Positions 16,991-28,873 are shown, numbered from the stretch's first letter. The stretch: DNA of 64,000 bases from Hydrogenophilales bacterium 16-64-46 (GCA_002281775.1 NCGY01000007.1:1-64000), one strand, 5' to 3'. Numbers and translations: made by a program. Notes: generated by a model from the letters alone, not told the origin.

Positions 16991-17686
16991 TTGAGCAAAC
17001 TCGACGACCTCTATCGCCTGCACCGCCTGCTTGACGGACGGCGCACCGGGCTATCGCGTGCCGACCTGATCGGTGCGCACGGTTTTGCCCGCGCCACCCT
17101 CGCCCGTCTGGTTGCCGACCTGCGCGACAAACTCAACGCCCCGCTCATCCACGACAAGGAACGCGGCGGCTACCGCTACGACACCACAGACGGCCACTTT
17201 GCCCTCCCCGGCCTGTGGTTCACCGCCGACGAACTGCTCGCTCTCGTCACCCTGAAACACCTGCTCGCCAACCTGGAACCCGGCCTGCTCGATGACCATC
17301 TGCGGCCCCTGCAAACCCGCATCGGCGCGCTCCTCGCCAGCCGCCACCTCGGCGCGGGTGAAGCCGCATCGCGTATCCGCATCCTAGCCATGGCCACCCG
17401 GCGCAAAAACCTTCGCCACTTTCAGATCGTCGCCGGTGCCGTCCTGCAACGGAAACGCCTGGCCATCGACTATTACAACCGCGAACGTGACCAAACCACG
17501 CACCGCGAAATCTCCCCGCAGCGCCTCGCCCACTACCGCGACAACTGGTATCTCGACGCCTGGCGCCACCAGAAAAAAGGCCTGCGCAGCTTCGCCGTCG
17601 AATGCATCCGCGAAGTCGAGCCGCTCGCCAGGCGCGCCAAAGCCGTCACCGAACCCACGCTGAACCGCGAACTGGGCAGCAGCTAG
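16991..17686 (+). pseudogene. WYL-domain transcriptional regulator, C-terminally truncated
   Basis: The N-terminal winged helix (SKLDDLYRLHRLLDGRR, residues 2-18) and a WYL domain (about residues 110-210, including HYRDNWYLDAWRHQKKGLRS) are clear. Family members are about 320 residues and carry a WCX extension after a conserved L-x-R-E-L-G-S-x-Y-G-I-F stretch. Here the frame reads NRELGSS, then TAG, then GGC ATC, so the stop replaces the expected Tyr codon, and the downstream codons no longer resemble WCX. The TTG at 16991 is the homologous start; an ATG at 16978 is out of frame. Probably a decayed ligand-responsive repressor. Confidence 0.65.
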
Positions 17687-17979
17687 GGCATCGGGTACTC
17701 ACCGACGATGGCCGCCGTTCTTGCAGAGATCGCCATGGCCTGTATCGCTTTAGACTCCACTCGCAGCGACAATGCCCCATAGCACTAAATAGGTGCATCT
17801 CACCCAGCCGTATGACTCAAACGCGGCTCATTTCCACCAAGCGCCTGTAGCTTCAAGACTATGTAACAAGCAAAACACAAGCTTTTCCTATACTTGGATA
17901 ACAGGTCCATAAAATGGCATAGCCGTTGCTTTGTGACCCCTCAGGGGCGTTGCCCCCGTCAAACCAGCAGGAGAAAACG
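17687..17979. other. Non-coding spacer upstream of pgi
   Basis: About 290 bases between the truncated WYL gene and pgi, lower in GC than the neighbours. No open frame of interest, tRNA or riboswitch recognised. It should contain the promoter for the pgi-glk-glg run; no clear sigma70 hexamer pair could be picked. CAGGAG lies 7 nt upstream of the pgi ATG. Confidence 0.5.
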
Positions 17980-19659
17980 ATGTCGGCAGTGCAGGTGATG
18001 CGTGAAGTGATGAACGAAGGCCCGCTGCATCGGCCGGTATGCCTCAGTTTGAGGGCGCATCAGGCCGAATTGTCGGGCGTGCACATGCGCGCGCTGTTCG
18101 ACGCTGACCCTTTGCGTTTCGAGCATTTTTCGCTTCAGGTGGGCGATCTGCTGCTGGATTATTCGAAGAACCGCGTCACCGCAGAAACCATGAAGCTGCT
18201 GCTGCAAATGGCGGAAGACGCGGACCTGGCCGGCTGGCGTGAGCGCATGTTCTCGGGCGACAAGATCAATGTCACGGAAAACCGGGCGGTGTTGCACACG
18301 GCATTGCGCAACCGCAGCAATGCGCCGGTGCTGGTGGACGGTGTGGATGTGATGCCCGGGGTCAACGCCGTGATCGAGAAGATGGGCGCGTTCGCCGGGC
18401 GTGTGCGCAGCGGCGACTGGCGGGGTTACACGGGCGAGCGCATCACGGATGTGGTGAACATCGGCATCGGCGGTTCGGATCTGGGGCCGAAGATGGTGTA
18501 TCAGGCCTTGAAGCCCTACCGCCACCCGCGACTGAAGGTGCACTTCATTTCCAACGTCGACGGCGCGCATGTGAAGGAGGCGCTGGAAGCGCTGAACCCG
18601 GAGACGACGCTGTTCGTGGTGTCGTCGAAGACTTTCACCACGCAGGAAACGATGACCAACGCGCATTATGCGCGGGACTGGTTTCTGGCGCAGTCGCAGG
18701 CGGAGGAGCACATTGCGAAGCATTTCGTGGCGGTGTCCACCAACCGCGACGCGGTGGTCGGCTTCGGCATCGACCCGGCCAACATGTTCGAATTCTGGGA
18801 CTGGGTGGGCGGGCGCTATTCGCTGTGGTCGGCAATCGGCCTGTCGATCGTGCTGGCGGTGGGGGTGGAGCGTTTCATCGAGTTGCTGGAAGGCGCGCAC
18901 GAGATGGACACGCACTTCCGCTCCGCGCCGCTGGCGGCGAACATGCCGGTGATCCTCGCCGTGCTGGGCATCTGGTACAACAACTTCTTCGGTGCCGAAT
19001 CGCAGGCGATCCTGCCCTACGACCATTACCTGCGCAGCCTGCCGGCGTATCTGGAGCAGGCAGACATGGAATCCAACGGCAAGTCGGTGGACCGTGACGG
19101 CAGGACGGTGGACTACGCCACCGGACAGATCATCTGGGGAGCCACCGGCATCAACGGCCAGCACGCGTTTTATCAACTGCTGCACCAGGGCACGAGGCTG
19201 ATTCCGGCGGATTTCATCGTGTCGATGGAGCCGCACACGCCGGACATGCAGGTGCACCACGACATCCTCATCGCCAATTTCCTGGCGCAGACCGAGGCTC
19301 TGATGCGCGGGCGCACGCTCGAAGAGACGCAGCAGCAGACCGGGCAGGCCTCGCCGCACAAGGTGTTCGACGGCAACCACCCGTCCAACGCGCTTGTCCT
19401 GAAAAAACTCACGCCGCACACGCTGGGATTGTTGATTGCGCTGTACGAGCACAAGATCTTCGTGCAAGGGGTGATCTGGAATCTGGATTCCTACGACCAG
19501 TGGGGCGTGGAACTGGGCAAGCAGCTCGCCAGCCGCATCCTGCCGGAGCTGCACGCCGATTCGCCGGTGGAGAGTCACGATGCGTCGACCAACGCTCTCA
19601 TCAACTATTACCGTCGCCTGAGCCAGCCGCATCCGAACACGCCAGACGCGGGCCGCTGA
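17980..19659 (+). CDS. pgi: Glucose-6-phosphate isomerase
   Basis: 559 residues, full length. It interconverts glucose-6-P and fructose-6-P. Signatures are [14 protein letters not shown] near residue 165 and [11 protein letters not shown] near residue 365, with the catalytic Glu/His segments ([13 protein letters not shown]) following. The start at 17980 has CAGGAG just upstream. It heads a plus-strand run of eight carbohydrate genes and links gluconeogenic flux to glycogen synthesis. Confidence 0.97.
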   Translation: MSAVQVMREVMNEGPLHRPVCLSLRAHQAELSGVHMRALFDADPLRFEHFSLQVGDLLLDYSKNRVTAETMKLLLQMAEDADLAGWRERMFSGDKINVTENRAVLHTALRNRSNAPVLVDGVDVMPGVNAVIEKMGAFAGRVRSGDWRGYTGERITDVVNIGIGGSDLGPKMVYQALKPYRHPRLKVHFISNVDGAHVKEALEALNPETTLFVVSSKTFTTQETMTNAHYARDWFLAQSQAEEHIAKHFVAVSTNRDAVVGFGIDPANMFEFWDWVGGRYSLWSAIGLSIVLAVGVERFIELLEGAHEMDTHFRSAPLAANMPVILAVLGIWYNNFFGAESQAILPYDHYLRSLPAYLEQADMESNGKSVDRDGRTVDYATGQIIWGATGINGQHAFYQLLHQGTRLIPADFIVSMEPHTPDMQVHHDILIANFLAQTEALMRGRTLEETQQQTGQASPHKVFDGNHPSNALVLKKLTPHTLGLLIALYEHKIFVQGVIWNLDSYDQWGVELGKQLASRILPELHADSPVESHDASTNALINYYRRLSQPHPNTPDAGR

Positions 19660-19673
19660 CATATAGTTCAGGT

Positions 19674-20681
19674 ATGGAGCTGATCGCGGGCGATATCGGG
19701 GGCACTAAAAGCTGGCTGGTCTGGATGCGGGACGGGGCGGTGACGCCGCGTTTCGAAAAGGTCTACTCCAGTGCAGATTTCGCTTCGGGGGAAGCCCTGC
19801 TCGCGCGCTTCATCGAAGAAGCCGGCCAATCTGCGCATCCCGACACTCTCACCCTGGCGCTACCCGGCCCGCTCGCTGCGCGGCGGGTCAGCCTCACTAA
19901 TCTCGACTGGACGCTGGACGCGGATGCGCTGGGTTCGGCGCTGGACCTTCCCCGCGTGCAATTCGTCAACGACTTTCAGGCGCAGGCGGCCGGTGTGGCC
20001 ACGCTGGGTGCGGACGATGTGCTGACGCTCAATGCCGCGCCGGCTGTGCCCAGCGGCGTGCGCGCGATCACCGGTGCGGGCACCGGGCTCGGCCTGGCGT
20101 TCATGACAGCGGGCGATGACGGACAGTACCTCAGCCATGCCACCGAAGCTGGCCACGCCGACTTTGCGCCGGCCAACGCGCTGCAAGGCCGTCTGCTCGA
20201 TCATCTGCGACAACGCTATGGCCATGTCTCGTGGGAGCGCGTGGTGTCGGGGTCGGCCTTCAACGACCTCTACCGTTTCGGCTGCCTCGAAGCGGGGAGG
20301 CCGCAGCCGGATGTGCCCATCGATGGCGCGACGCTGACTGATCGTGCATCGGCGGGTGACGCTGTCGCGGCAGCCACACTCGATCTCTTCGTCGACCTCT
20401 ATGGTGCCTGGGTGGGGAACGTGGCGCTGTTGTATCAGCCCTTTGGCGGGCTCTACATCGGCGGCGGCGTAGCCACGCATCTGGTGGCGCGTTTGCGTGC
20501 GCCGCAATTCATGCGGGCTGCACTCGACAAGGGCCGGATGCGCGGCGTGGTCGAGCGCACGCCCATCCATCTCATTACCTGCGCCCGGCTGGGTGTGCAG
20601 GGCGCCGTGGCACTGGCGCGTGCCCAGCCAGATTCCTATGCATTCAATTCCAATACAGCAGTGACGAGGAGTGGGACATGA
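19674..20681 (+). CDS. glk: Glucokinase
   Basis: 335 residues with the ATP-binding motif GDIGGTKSWL at the N-terminus, the FVNDFQAQAAG segment near residue 100 and GAGTGLGLAF near residue 125, as in the proteobacterial Glk family. It phosphorylates glucose, here most likely the free glucose released by MalQ and the GH57 enzyme during glycogen turnover. The start at 19674 lies 14 bases after pgi; the end overlaps glgC as ATGA. Confidence 0.95.
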   Translation: MELIAGDIGGTKSWLVWMRDGAVTPRFEKVYSSADFASGEALLARFIEEAGQSAHPDTLTLALPGPLAARRVSLTNLDWTLDADALGSALDLPRVQFVNDFQAQAAGVATLGADDVLTLNAAPAVPSGVRAITGAGTGLGLAFMTAGDDGQYLSHATEAGHADFAPANALQGRLLDHLRQRYGHVSWERVVSGSAFNDLYRFGCLEAGRPQPDVPIDGATLTDRASAGDAVAAATLDLFVDLYGAWVGNVALLYQPFGGLYIGGGVATHLVARLRAPQFMRAALDKGRMRGVVERTPIHLITCARLGVQGAVALARAQPDSYAFNSNTAVTRSGT

Positions 20682-21997
20682 CCCTATCAAAAAACGAACA
20701 GGCGCGGCTCTACCGCTATTACACCGAACCCAAGATGGTGACCGATCTCACCCGCAAGACGCTGGCCCTGGTGCTGGCCGGCGGTGAAGGCTCGCGCCTG
20801 AAAGACCTGACCGCATGGCGCGCCAAACCCGCCGTGCCCATCGGCGGCAAATATCGCATCATCGATTTCCCGCTGTCGAACTGCGTCAACTCCGGCATTC
20901 GTCGGGTGGGCGTGCTCACGCAGTACAAGTCGCATTCATTGATCCGGCATTTGCAGCGCGCCTGGGGCTTCATGCGCGCCGAGATCGGCGAGTTCGTGGA
21001 AATCCTCCCGGCGCAGCAGCGCACCAACAAGAAGGAGTGGTACCAGGGCACGGCCGACGCACTGTTCCAGAACATCGACATCATGCAGCGCCATCACCCT
21101 GAATACGTCCTGGTGCTGGGTGGCGATCACGTCTACACCATGGACTATTCGGAAATGCTGCTGCACCACGTGCAGACCGGCGCGGATTTCACCGTGGGGG
21201 CGATCGAGGTTTCCGAGGAGGAAGCCAGAAGCTTTGGCGTGATGTCGGTTGACGAAACCCTGCGCATCACCAAATTCTCCGAGAAACCGGCCAAGCCGGA
21301 CTGCATCCCCGGCAAGCCCGGCGTGGCGCTGGCGTCGATGGGCATCTACATCTTTTCCAAGGATTTCCTCTACAAGACCCTGATCGAGGACGCGGTCAAA
21401 TCCGGTTCCTCGCATGATTTCGGCAAGGACATCATTCCCGGCAACATTGCCGAAGCGCGGGCCATGGCCTTCCCCTTCCGCAACCGGGAAGGACTCCCGG
21501 CCTACTGGCGCGACGTGGGAACGCTCTATTCCTACTGGCAGACCAACATGGAGCTATGTTCGGTGGAGCCCGAGCTCAACCTCTATAACCGCGACTGGCC
21601 GATCTGGACCTATCAGCCGCAGTATCCACCCGCCAAGTTCGTGTTCGACGACGAGGGCCGCCGTGGCGAGGCCATCGATTCGCTTATCGCCGGCGGCTGC
21701 ATCCTCTCCGGCGCGCGGGTAAAACGCTCGGTGCTGTTTTTTGCCACCACGGTGGAAAGCTACAGCCTCATCAAGGACAGCGTGATCCTGCCCAAGGTGA
21801 GCATCGGGCGGAATTGCCGCATCACCCGCGCCATCATCGACAAGGGCTGCGTGATCGAGGACGGCACGGTCATCGGCGAGGACCGGGAAGCCGACGCCAA
21901 ACGCTTCCACGTCACCGCCGAAGGCATCGTGCTGGTCACCCCGGCCATGCTCGGACAAAACCTCTACGCGAGACTACACAACGACTATGACGGCTAA
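20678..21997 (+). CDS. glgC: Glucose-1-phosphate adenylyltransferase
   Basis: 439 residues. The nucleotidyltransferase core starts LALVLAGGEGSRLKDLTAWR, then KPAVPIGGKYRIIDFPLSNC, and continues to a C-terminal left-handed beta helix. It makes ADP-glucose, the committed and allosterically controlled step of bacterial glycogen synthesis. It overlaps glk by 4 bases and its last 11 bases overlap the GH57 gene. Confidence 0.97.
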   Translation: MTLSKNEQARLYRYYTEPKMVTDLTRKTLALVLAGGEGSRLKDLTAWRAKPAVPIGGKYRIIDFPLSNCVNSGIRRVGVLTQYKSHSLIRHLQRAWGFMRAEIGEFVEILPAQQRTNKKEWYQGTADALFQNIDIMQRHHPEYVLVLGGDHVYTMDYSEMLLHHVQTGADFTVGAIEVSEEEARSFGVMSVDETLRITKFSEKPAKPDCIPGKPGVALASMGIYIFSKDFLYKTLIEDAVKSGSSHDFGKDIIPGNIAEARAMAFPFRNREGLPAYWRDVGTLYSYWQTNMELCSVEPELNLYNRDWPIWTYQPQYPPAKFVFDDEGRRGEAIDSLIAGGCILSGARVKRSVLFFATTVESYSLIKDSVILPKVSIGRNCRITRAIIDKGCVIEDGTVIGEDREADAKRFHVTAEGIVLVTPAMLGQNLYARLHNDYDG

Positions 21998-23729
21998 ACC
22001 TATGACGGCCAAACCCCTCAATGTGGTCCTGTGCTGGCACATGCACCAGCCGTATTACCGTGAAGGCCTCAAGGGCGCGTATCACCTGCCCTGGGTGTAC
22101 CTGCACGGCATCAAGGACTACAGCGACATGGCCGCGCACCTCGAGCGCTATCCGGCGATGCGCGCGGTGGTGAACTTTGCCCCCGTGCTGCTGGAGCAGC
22201 TCGACGATTATGCGCAGCAGATGGACGCGCTCCTACGCCAGGGCAAGCCCACGCAAGACCACATGCTCAACCTGCTGGCCGGCATCGAGCGGATTCCTTC
22301 GGACGTCACCAGCCGGCTGGCGATCGTCAAGGACTGCCAGCGCTGCCACGCACCGCGCATGATCCATCCCTATCCAGCGTTCCATCGACTGCTGCGCATG
22401 ATCGGCGCGACCGACGCCGCGGGCGTGGGCAGCGCCGGACTCGAAGACCATTTGCGCTACCTGTCCGAGCAGTATTTCCTCGACCTGCTCACCTGGTATC
22501 ACCTGGCGTGGCTGGGGCATTCGCTGCGCGGCCTGCCATTGGTGCAACGCCTGATGGCGCAGGAAAAGGACTACAGCGCCGCCGACCGCCACGAGTTGAT
22601 GCACCTGATGCAGGGCTGCATGGCCGGCCTGATCCCGCGCTACCGCGCGCTGATGGAGCGCGGCCAGATCGAGCTGTCGATGACGCCCTACTGCCACCCC
22701 ATCGTGCCACTACTGAACGATTTCGCGAACATGCGCGACGCCCTGCCCGACGCGCCCGCGCCACGCGCGCCCGGCTACCCCGGCGGGGCCGAGCGCTCGC
22801 GCTGGCATCTGGCGCACGGCGTCGAAGTCTTCCAGCGCTATTTCGGCAGGAAGCCCTCGGGCGTGTGGCTGTCCGAAGGCGGCGTCAGCGAGGACGCGCT
22901 TGCCCAGCTGGATGAAATGGGTTTTGCCTGGACCGCCACCGGCGAGGGCGTGTGGCGCGGCAGCTGCGCCAAATCCGGCAGCAAGGAAGAAGACGTGCAG
23001 ACCAAGCGCGGCCTGTTCGCGCCGGCGAAGATCGACGGCTACAACACCCGGGTGTTTTTCCGTGACGACGGCCTGTCCGATCTCATCGGCTTCAAGTACA
23101 GCGACTGGCACGCCGACGACGCCGCTGCCGACTTTGTGCAGCATCTGGAAAACATCGCCGGCTTCTTCGGCAAGGACGCAGGCAAACATGTCGTCTCGGT
23201 GATCCTCGACGGCGAGAATGCCTGGGAGTACTACCCCGACAACGGCCACCATTTTCTCGACGCGCTGTACGCGCAGATGTCGAGCCGCACACTCATCAAG
23301 CCCGGCACCTTTGCCGAGCAGGCCGCCGGCGTGCCGGCGCGGCCGATGAAGCGGCTGGCAGCCGGCAGTTGGGTCTACGGCAGCTTCTCCACCTGGATCG
23401 GTTCGGACGACAAGAACCGCGGCTGGGATTATCTCGTGGCCGCCAAGACCGCCTTCGACGGCGTCATCACGTCCGGCAAGCTCGCGGCCGAGCAGCTGGA
23501 CTCGGCGATACACCAGCTGGCCGTGTGCGAAGGCTCGGACTGGTTCTGGTGGTTCGGCGACTACAACCCGGCCGGCAGCGTGTCCGATTTCGAGACCCTG
23601 TATCGCACGCAGTTGCGCGAGCTGTACCGGCTCATCGGCGTCGCCCCGCCTGCGCTGCTCGACGTGCCGCTGTCGCAGGGCGGTGGCTGGGCCGAAAATT
23701 CGGGCACCATGCGCAGGAACGCCGGATGA
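21987..23729 (+). CDS. GH57 alpha-glucan glycosidase
   Basis: 580 residues, glycoside hydrolase family 57. The opening LCWHMHQPYYREGLKGAYHL, the candidate nucleophile region VWLSEGGVSEDAL (about residue 290) and the candidate acid region VILDGENAWEYY (about residue 410) are as in GH57 amylases/4-alpha-glucanotransferases. Sitting between glgC and malQ, and with no glgX debranching gene in the run, it may supply debranching or alternative amylase activity on glycogen. Exact specificity cannot be read. Confidence 0.9.
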   Translation: MTAKPMTAKPLNVVLCWHMHQPYYREGLKGAYHLPWVYLHGIKDYSDMAAHLERYPAMRAVVNFAPVLLEQLDDYAQQMDALLRQGKPTQDHMLNLLAGIERIPSDVTSRLAIVKDCQRCHAPRMIHPYPAFHRLLRMIGATDAAGVGSAGLEDHLRYLSEQYFLDLLTWYHLAWLGHSLRGLPLVQRLMAQEKDYSAADRHELMHLMQGCMAGLIPRYRALMERGQIELSMTPYCHPIVPLLNDFANMRDALPDAPAPRAPGYPGGAERSRWHLAHGVEVFQRYFGRKPSGVWLSEGGVSEDALAQLDEMGFAWTATGEGVWRGSCAKSGSKEEDVQTKRGLFAPAKIDGYNTRVFFRDDGLSDLIGFKYSDWHADDAAADFVQHLENIAGFFGKDAGKHVVSVILDGENAWEYYPDNGHHFLDALYAQMSSRTLIKPGTFAEQAAGVPARPMKRLAAGSWVYGSFSTWIGSDDKNRGWDYLVAAKTAFDGVITSGKLAAEQLDSAIHQLAVCEGSDWFWWFGDYNPAGSVSDFETLYRTQLRELYRLIGVAPPALLDVPLSQGGGWAENSGTMRRNAG

Positions 23730-25075
23730 ATCTGGCGACCCGACGCGCCGGCCTCCTCCTCCATCCGACCTCCCTGCCGTCAGGCACGCTGGCCGATGCC
23801 GGACGCTGGCTGGATTTTTTGCAGGCCTCAGGCGTGGGAGTGTGGCAGATGCTGCCGCTTGGCCTGCCCCTCACGGGACTCTCGCCGTATCAATGTGCCT
23901 CGGCCTTTGCCGTCAACCCGGCGCTGTTTACGGACGATATCGTCGACGCTGCCGGTTACCCAGACTGGCATGCCAGCCAGGCGCACTGGCTCGAAGACTT
24001 CGCCCTGTTCATGGCGATCAAGACACAGCAGACGGGCGCGAACTGGACCGCATGGCCGATTGCGCTGCGCGACCGCGACGCTGCTGCGCTCGCCGCTTTC
24101 TCCCGCGATCACGCCAGCGAACTCGACGCCATCAAGCGCACGCAATACCGTACGGCGATGCAGTGGCGCAGCCTGCGCGCCGCCGCGCGTGCACGCGACA
24201 TCCAGTTCTTCGGTGACATGCCGATTTTCGTCGCGCACGACAGCGCCGACGTCTGGGCGCGCCGCGATCTGTTCCTGCTCGACGAAACCGGTGAACCCAC
24301 TGTCGTCACTGGCGTGCCGCCCGATTATTTTTCCGCGACCGGCCAGCGCTGGGGTAACCCCCACTACAACTGGGCGGCCATGCAGGCCGATGGCTTTCTC
24401 TGGTGGCGGCAACGGCTGGCGACACATTTCGAATGGTTCGACCTGGTGCGCATCGACCATTACCGGGGGCTGGTCGCGGCCTGGGCGATTCCGGCCAGCG
24501 AACCCACGGCGATCCACGGCGAATGGCAGCCCGCACCGGGCGAAGCGCTGTTGCAGGCCATCATCGACGACCTCGGCCGGCTGCCCCTGGTGGCGGAAGA
24601 TCTCGGCATCATCACCCCCGACGTGGTGGCGCTGAAGGAGAAATTCGGCATGCCCGGCATGGCCGTGCTGCAATTCTCGTTCGACGACCATGCCGACAAC
24701 CCGCACAAACCCCAGAACATCACCCCAGCGACGGTGGCTTACACTGGCACCCACGACAACGACACCACGGCCGGCTGGTGGGCCTCGCTGCCTGACGACG
24801 CCCGGCAGAACGCCATGCACCAGCTTGGCGTGAGCGATCCGGCCGCGATGCTGGATACCATGATCAACACCGTACTCGACAGCGCGGCCGCCCTCGCCAT
24901 GCTGCCCTTGCAGGACGTGCTGGGACTTGGCAGTTCCGCGCGCATGAACATCCCCGGCACCAACAACGGCAACTGGACCTGGCGTTTCGACTGGTCACAG
25001 TTGCCGCCCGATCTGGCACCGGGTTTACTAAAAAAACTACAGAAAGCCCATCGATGGAAGACGCCCCTGCTGTGA
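23726..25075 (+). CDS. malQ: 4-alpha-glucanotransferase (amylomaltase)
   Basis: 449 residues, GH77. [13 protein letters not shown] and [12 protein letters not shown] open the barrel; the catalytic region contains [18 protein letters not shown] and YTGTHDNDT. It disproportionates short maltodextrins, releasing glucose. It is slightly shorter than typical (about 490-500). It overlaps the GH57 gene by 4 bases (ATGA) and glgB by 22. Confidence 0.95.
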   Translation: MNLATRRAGLLLHPTSLPSGTLADAGRWLDFLQASGVGVWQMLPLGLPLTGLSPYQCASAFAVNPALFTDDIVDAAGYPDWHASQAHWLEDFALFMAIKTQQTGANWTAWPIALRDRDAAALAAFSRDHASELDAIKRTQYRTAMQWRSLRAAARARDIQFFGDMPIFVAHDSADVWARRDLFLLDETGEPTVVTGVPPDYFSATGQRWGNPHYNWAAMQADGFLWWRQRLATHFEWFDLVRIDHYRGLVAAWAIPASEPTAIHGEWQPAPGEALLQAIIDDLGRLPLVAEDLGIITPDVVALKEKFGMPGMAVLQFSFDDHADNPHKPQNITPATVAYTGTHDNDTTAGWWASLPDDARQNAMHQLGVSDPAAMLDTMINTVLDSAAALAMLPLQDVLGLGSSARMNIPGTNNGNWTWRFDWSQLPPDLAPGLLKKLQKAHRWKTPLL

Positions 25076-27282
25076 ATGCTCCGCTCAAACTCCCGCCCGG
25101 CACAGGTTTGCCTGTGATCAGCGCACCCATCATGCGGGTGCAGACGGGGACGCACCACGATCCTTTCGAGGTGCTGGGGGGGCATCCCCAGCCGGATGGC
25201 ACGACCGTGGTGCGCGTCTTCATGCCGCAGGCCGAGGCGGTCGAACTGGCCGGAACACGCATGATCCGGGTGGCGGGGACTGACTGTTTCGAGCTGACCC
25301 TGCCGGCCGGACACAGCAGTGAACCGCATCCGCTGCTGAAATGGCAGGACAAGGGTGTGGGCAAGTGGCACACCAGCCGTTGTGCCTATACCTTCGATGC
25401 CCAGATCGGCGAAGTCGACCTGCATCTTTTTGGCGAGGGCCGCCATTTCAACATCTGGCGCGTGCTCGGCGCGCACCTGAAAACAATCGACGGCGTGGCG
25501 GGCTGCCAGTTTGCGGTGTGGGCCCCGGCGGTGCAGCGCGTGAGCGTGGTGGGCGATTTCAATGGCTGGGACGGGCGTCGTCACCCCATGCGTTGTCGGG
25601 GCGCGTCCGGCGTATGGGAAATCTTCATCCCCGACATCGGCGCGGGCTGCGCCTACAAGTTCGAAATCCTCGGCAGCCGGGGCCAGATCGCAAAAAAAAC
25701 CGATCCCTATGCCCGGCAGATGTTCCTGCGCCCGGAAACCACCAGCCGGGTGGTCGACGATGTCGTACCCTACGACTGGCAGGACAGCGGCTGGGTGACG
25801 GCACGCGCACAGTTCGACTGGCAGCATCGCCCGGTTTCCGTCTACGAGCTCCACGCCGGCTCCTGGCGGCGGCACGAAGACGGCAGCTTCTACACCTGGG
25901 ACGAACTCGCCGCCGAACTGATTCCCTATGTGAAAGACCTGGGCTACACCCACATCGAACTGCTGCCGGTGGCGGAACATCCGCTCGACGCCTCGTGGGG
26001 CTATCAGATCTCCGGCTACTACGCACCGACCGCGCGCTTCGGCACGCCCGACGACTTCCGTGCCTTTGTCGACACCTGCCACCAGACCGGCATCGGCGTG
26101 CTGCTCGACTGGGTGCCGGCGCACTTTCCCAAGGACGACTGGGCGCTGGCGCGTTTCACCGGTGAAGCTGTCTACGAGCACGAAGACCCGCGCCGCGGCG
26201 AGCACCAGGACTGGGGTACGCTGATCTTCAACTTCGGCCGCAACGAGGTGCGCAATTTCCTCGTCGCCAATGCGCTGTACTGGATCGAGGAATTCCACAT
26301 CGATGGCCTGCGTGTCGACGCCGTCGCCTCGATGCTCTATCTGGATTATTCGCGCAAGGCGGGCGAGTGGCTGCCCAACCAGTACGGCGGGCGCGAAAAC
26401 ATCGAGGCGATCCATTTCCTGCGCGAAATGAACACCGAGATCCACGGTCGCCACCCCGGCGTGCTCACCATCGCCGAGGAATCGACCGCGTGGCCGGCAG
26501 TGTCGCGCCCGGTCGAACTCGGTGGCCTCGGCTTCTCGATGAAGTGGAACATGGGCTGGATGAACGACAGCCTCAGCTACATCGAGAAAGACCCGGTCTA
26601 CCGCAAGTACCAGCACAACCAGCTCACCTTCAGCCAGATGTACGCGTGGACCGAAAATTTCGTGCTGCCGCTGTCGCACGACGAAGTCGTGCACATGAAG
26701 AAAAGCCTCCTGGACAAGATGCCGGGCGACGTCTGGCAGCGCTTCGCCAACCTGCGCGCCTTCTACGCCTGGCAATACGCGCATCCGGGCAAGAAGCTGC
26801 TGTTCATGGGCAGCGAATTCGGTCAGTGGAACGAATGGAAGGAAGCCGGCCAGCTCGACTGGGTGCTCACCACCTTCCCGGCGCACGACGGCATCCGTGC
26901 GCTGGTGCGCGATCTCAACCGCCTGTACGTGAACGAACCGGCACTGCACGAATTCGACCACGACCCGCGCGGCTTTCACTGGATCGATTGCCACGACGCC
27001 GACCAGTCGGTGCTGAGCTTGGTGCGCCAGGGCAGCGACGGCACCGCGCCCATCGTCGCGCTGTTCAACTTCACGCCGGTGCCGCGTCGCGGCTATCGCA
27101 TTGGCGTGCCCGCAGCATCAGCGTGGTGTGAAATCCTCAACACCGATTCGATGTACTACGGCGGCAGCAACCTTGGCAACGGCAAACCCCTGCCGCCCGA
27201 AGCGCGGCCGTGGATGGATTTCGCCCAGTCGATCGAGGTGAGCCTGCCGCCCCTGGGCGCGATTTTTCTTAAACCATGTTGA
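25054..27282 (+). CDS. glgB: 1,4-alpha-glucan branching enzyme
   Basis: 742 residues, GH13. An N-terminal extra domain (residues 25-115) is followed by the CBM48 domain ([20 protein letters not shown]) and the catalytic barrel with [24 protein letters not shown] and [10 protein letters not shown]. It introduces alpha-1,6 branches into glycogen. The start at 25054 overlaps malQ, indicating coupled expression. Confidence 0.97.
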   Translation: MEDAPAVNAPLKLPPGTGLPVISAPIMRVQTGTHHDPFEVLGGHPQPDGTTVVRVFMPQAEAVELAGTRMIRVAGTDCFELTLPAGHSSEPHPLLKWQDKGVGKWHTSRCAYTFDAQIGEVDLHLFGEGRHFNIWRVLGAHLKTIDGVAGCQFAVWAPAVQRVSVVGDFNGWDGRRHPMRCRGASGVWEIFIPDIGAGCAYKFEILGSRGQIAKKTDPYARQMFLRPETTSRVVDDVVPYDWQDSGWVTARAQFDWQHRPVSVYELHAGSWRRHEDGSFYTWDELAAELIPYVKDLGYTHIELLPVAEHPLDASWGYQISGYYAPTARFGTPDDFRAFVDTCHQTGIGVLLDWVPAHFPKDDWALARFTGEAVYEHEDPRRGEHQDWGTLIFNFGRNEVRNFLVANALYWIEEFHIDGLRVDAVASMLYLDYSRKAGEWLPNQYGGRENIEAIHFLREMNTEIHGRHPGVLTIAEESTAWPAVSRPVELGGLGFSMKWNMGWMNDSLSYIEKDPVYRKYQHNQLTFSQMYAWTENFVLPLSHDEVVHMKKSLLDKMPGDVWQRFANLRAFYAWQYAHPGKKLLFMGSEFGQWNEWKEAGQLDWVLTTFPAHDGIRALVRDLNRLYVNEPALHEFDHDPRGFHWIDCHDADQSVLSLVRQGSDGTAPIVALFNFTPVPRRGYRIGVPAASAWCEILNTDSMYYGGSNLGNGKPLPPEARPWMDFAQSIEVSLPPLGAIFLKPC

Positions 27283-27289
27283 AAAGAAA

Positions 27290-27393
27290 GGGGCAGGGGT
27301 CAGGGTTTGTACGGCCTTCGGCGTACCTGCTCAAAAAGTGCGGAGCACACGCCCCGCTGAATCCTGATCCCTGAATCCTAGCCCCTAGCCCCT
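27290..27393. repeat. Inverted G-rich/C-rich heptad repeat spacer
   Basis: The glgB-glgA gap carries a left arm GGGGCAGGGGTCAGGG (27290-27305) and a right arm of CCTGA/CCCCTAG units (27357-27393, ending TAGCCCCTAGCCCCT), partly complementary, flanking about 50 bases that include GTACGGCCTTCGGCGTAC. The fold could attenuate transcription between glgB and glgA. It shares units with 15027-15061, 34785-34804 and 51712-51871. Confidence 0.6.
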
Positions 27394-27415
27394 AAAAAGA
27401 ATGAAACGCGGAGCG

Positions 27416-28873
27416 ATGAAAACCCTCTTCGTGGCGAGCGAAGCCTACCCGCTGGTGAAAACCGGCGGGCTGGGCGACGTGGTCTATAGCCTGCCGCACG
27501 CCCTGGCGGCGCGTGGTGCAGATATCCGACTGCTGTTGCCGGGCTACCGCTCGCTGCTGCGCCAGCTTGACCAGGTGCGCATCCTGGGCTGGCTCGACGT
27601 GCGCGGCGCAGAAGGCATCGTGTCGGCCCGCATCCTCGAAACCCGGCATCCGGATTTCACCTTTCCCTTGTGGATCGTCGACTGCCCGCCGTTGTTCGAT
27701 CGATCCGGCAATCCCTACGTCAACGCCAGCGGACAGGACTGGCCGGACAACGCCGAGCGCTTTGCGGTGTTCGCGCGGGTGGCGGCGCAGCTGGCACAGG
27801 ACGCCCTCGATCTGGACTGGCAGCCGCATGTGGTCCACGCGCACGACTGGCAGACCGGTCTGGTCGCCGCCTTCCTCGCCGACGTGCCGACCCGGCCCAA
27901 GACCGTGTTCACCATCCACAATCTCGCCTACGGCGGCTACTTCGCGCACGGCGATTTCGTGCGCCTGCACCTGCCCAGCCACTGGTGGTCGCCGGAAGGT
28001 CTGGAATTCCACGGCGGCTTCTCCATGCTGAAGGCCGGCATTGTCTACGCCGATGCGGTGACGACCGTATCGCCCACCTACGCGCAGGAAATCTGCACGC
28101 CGGAATTCGGCTACGGTCTCGACGGCCTGCTCCTGTCGCGGCAGTACAAGCTGCACGGCATTCTCAACGGCATCGACACCTCGATCTGGAACCCGTCGAC
28201 CGATGCCTATCTGCCCGCGCACTATTCGATGAGCCGGATCAATCCCGGCAAGCGCCGCAACAAGCAGGCGCTGCTCGGACGCTTCCTCGAAACCGTCGAC
28301 GACGAGGTGCTGCAGGCCCCGCTCATTGGCCTGGTGGGACGCCTGGTCGAACAGAAGGGCATCGACTGGGTGCTCGCCGCCCTGCCGGTGCTGCTGGCGA
28401 AAACCGACGCGCGCTTTGTGCTCCTGGGCAGCGGCCAGGCAGTGTACGAGCAGAAGCTCTCGCGACTGGCCAGACAGAACCCGGACCGGGTGTTTGTCGA
28501 GATCGGCTACGACGAGCCGCTGGCGCACGCCATCGAGGCTGGCTCCGACCTATTCCTGATGCCGTCGCGCTTCGAACCCTGCGGCCTCAACCAGATGTAC
28601 AGCCTGCGCTATGGCACGCCTCCGGTGGTGTTCAGGACTGGCGGACTGGCCGATACCGTAGTCGACACGAACACGGCCACGCTCGCCGACGCCACCGCGA
28701 ACGGCTTCGTATTCGAGACGCCGGCTGTCGAAGCCTTCCTCGACACCGTGCACCGCGCGCTTGAAACCTATCGCCAACCCGCCGTCTGGCGTCGCATCCA
28801 GCAGGCCGGCATGGGCCGTTCCTTCGACTGGCACGACAGCGCGGGCCACTACCTTTCCCTGTATTCGATGTAA
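27416..28873 (+). CDS. glgA: Glycogen synthase (ADP-glucose)
   Basis: 485 residues, GT5. The ADP-glucose site [13 protein letters not shown] is at residues 15-27, with the GT-B C-terminal signature [20 protein letters not shown] near residue 380. It elongates alpha-1,4-glucan from ADP-glucose. The ATG at 27416 has GGAG 5 nt upstream; an ATG at 27401 is less well supported. It is separated from glgB by a hairpin repeat and followed by glgP. Confidence 0.96.
   Translation: MKTLFVASEAYPLVKTGGLGDVVYSLPHALAARGADIRLLLPGYRSLLRQLDQVRILGWLDVRGAEGIVSARILETRHPDFTFPLWIVDCPPLFDRSGNPYVNASGQDWPDNAERFAVFARVAAQLAQDALDLDWQPHVVHAHDWQTGLVAAFLADVPTRPKTVFTIHNLAYGGYFAHGDFVRLHLPSHWWSPEGLEFHGGFSMLKAGIVYADAVTTVSPTYAQEICTPEFGYGLDGLLLSRQYKLHGILNGIDTSIWNPSTDAYLPAHYSMSRINPGKRRNKQALLGRFLETVDDEVLQAPLIGLVGRLVEQKGIDWVLAALPVLLAKTDARFVLLGSGQAVYEQKLSRLARQNPDRVFVEIGYDEPLAHAIEAGSDLFLMPSRFEPCGLNQMYSLRYGTPPVVFRTGGLADTVVDTNTATLADATANGFVFETPAVEAFLDTVHRALETYRQPAVWRRIQQAGMGRSFDWHDSAGHYLSLYSM

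Noticed and set aside
24739..26994. Very long minus-strand open frame (about 750 codons) opposite malQ-glgB
   Set aside because: Composition and position are those of the antisense of conserved sense genes in high-GC DNA; no ribosome site and no family similarity.
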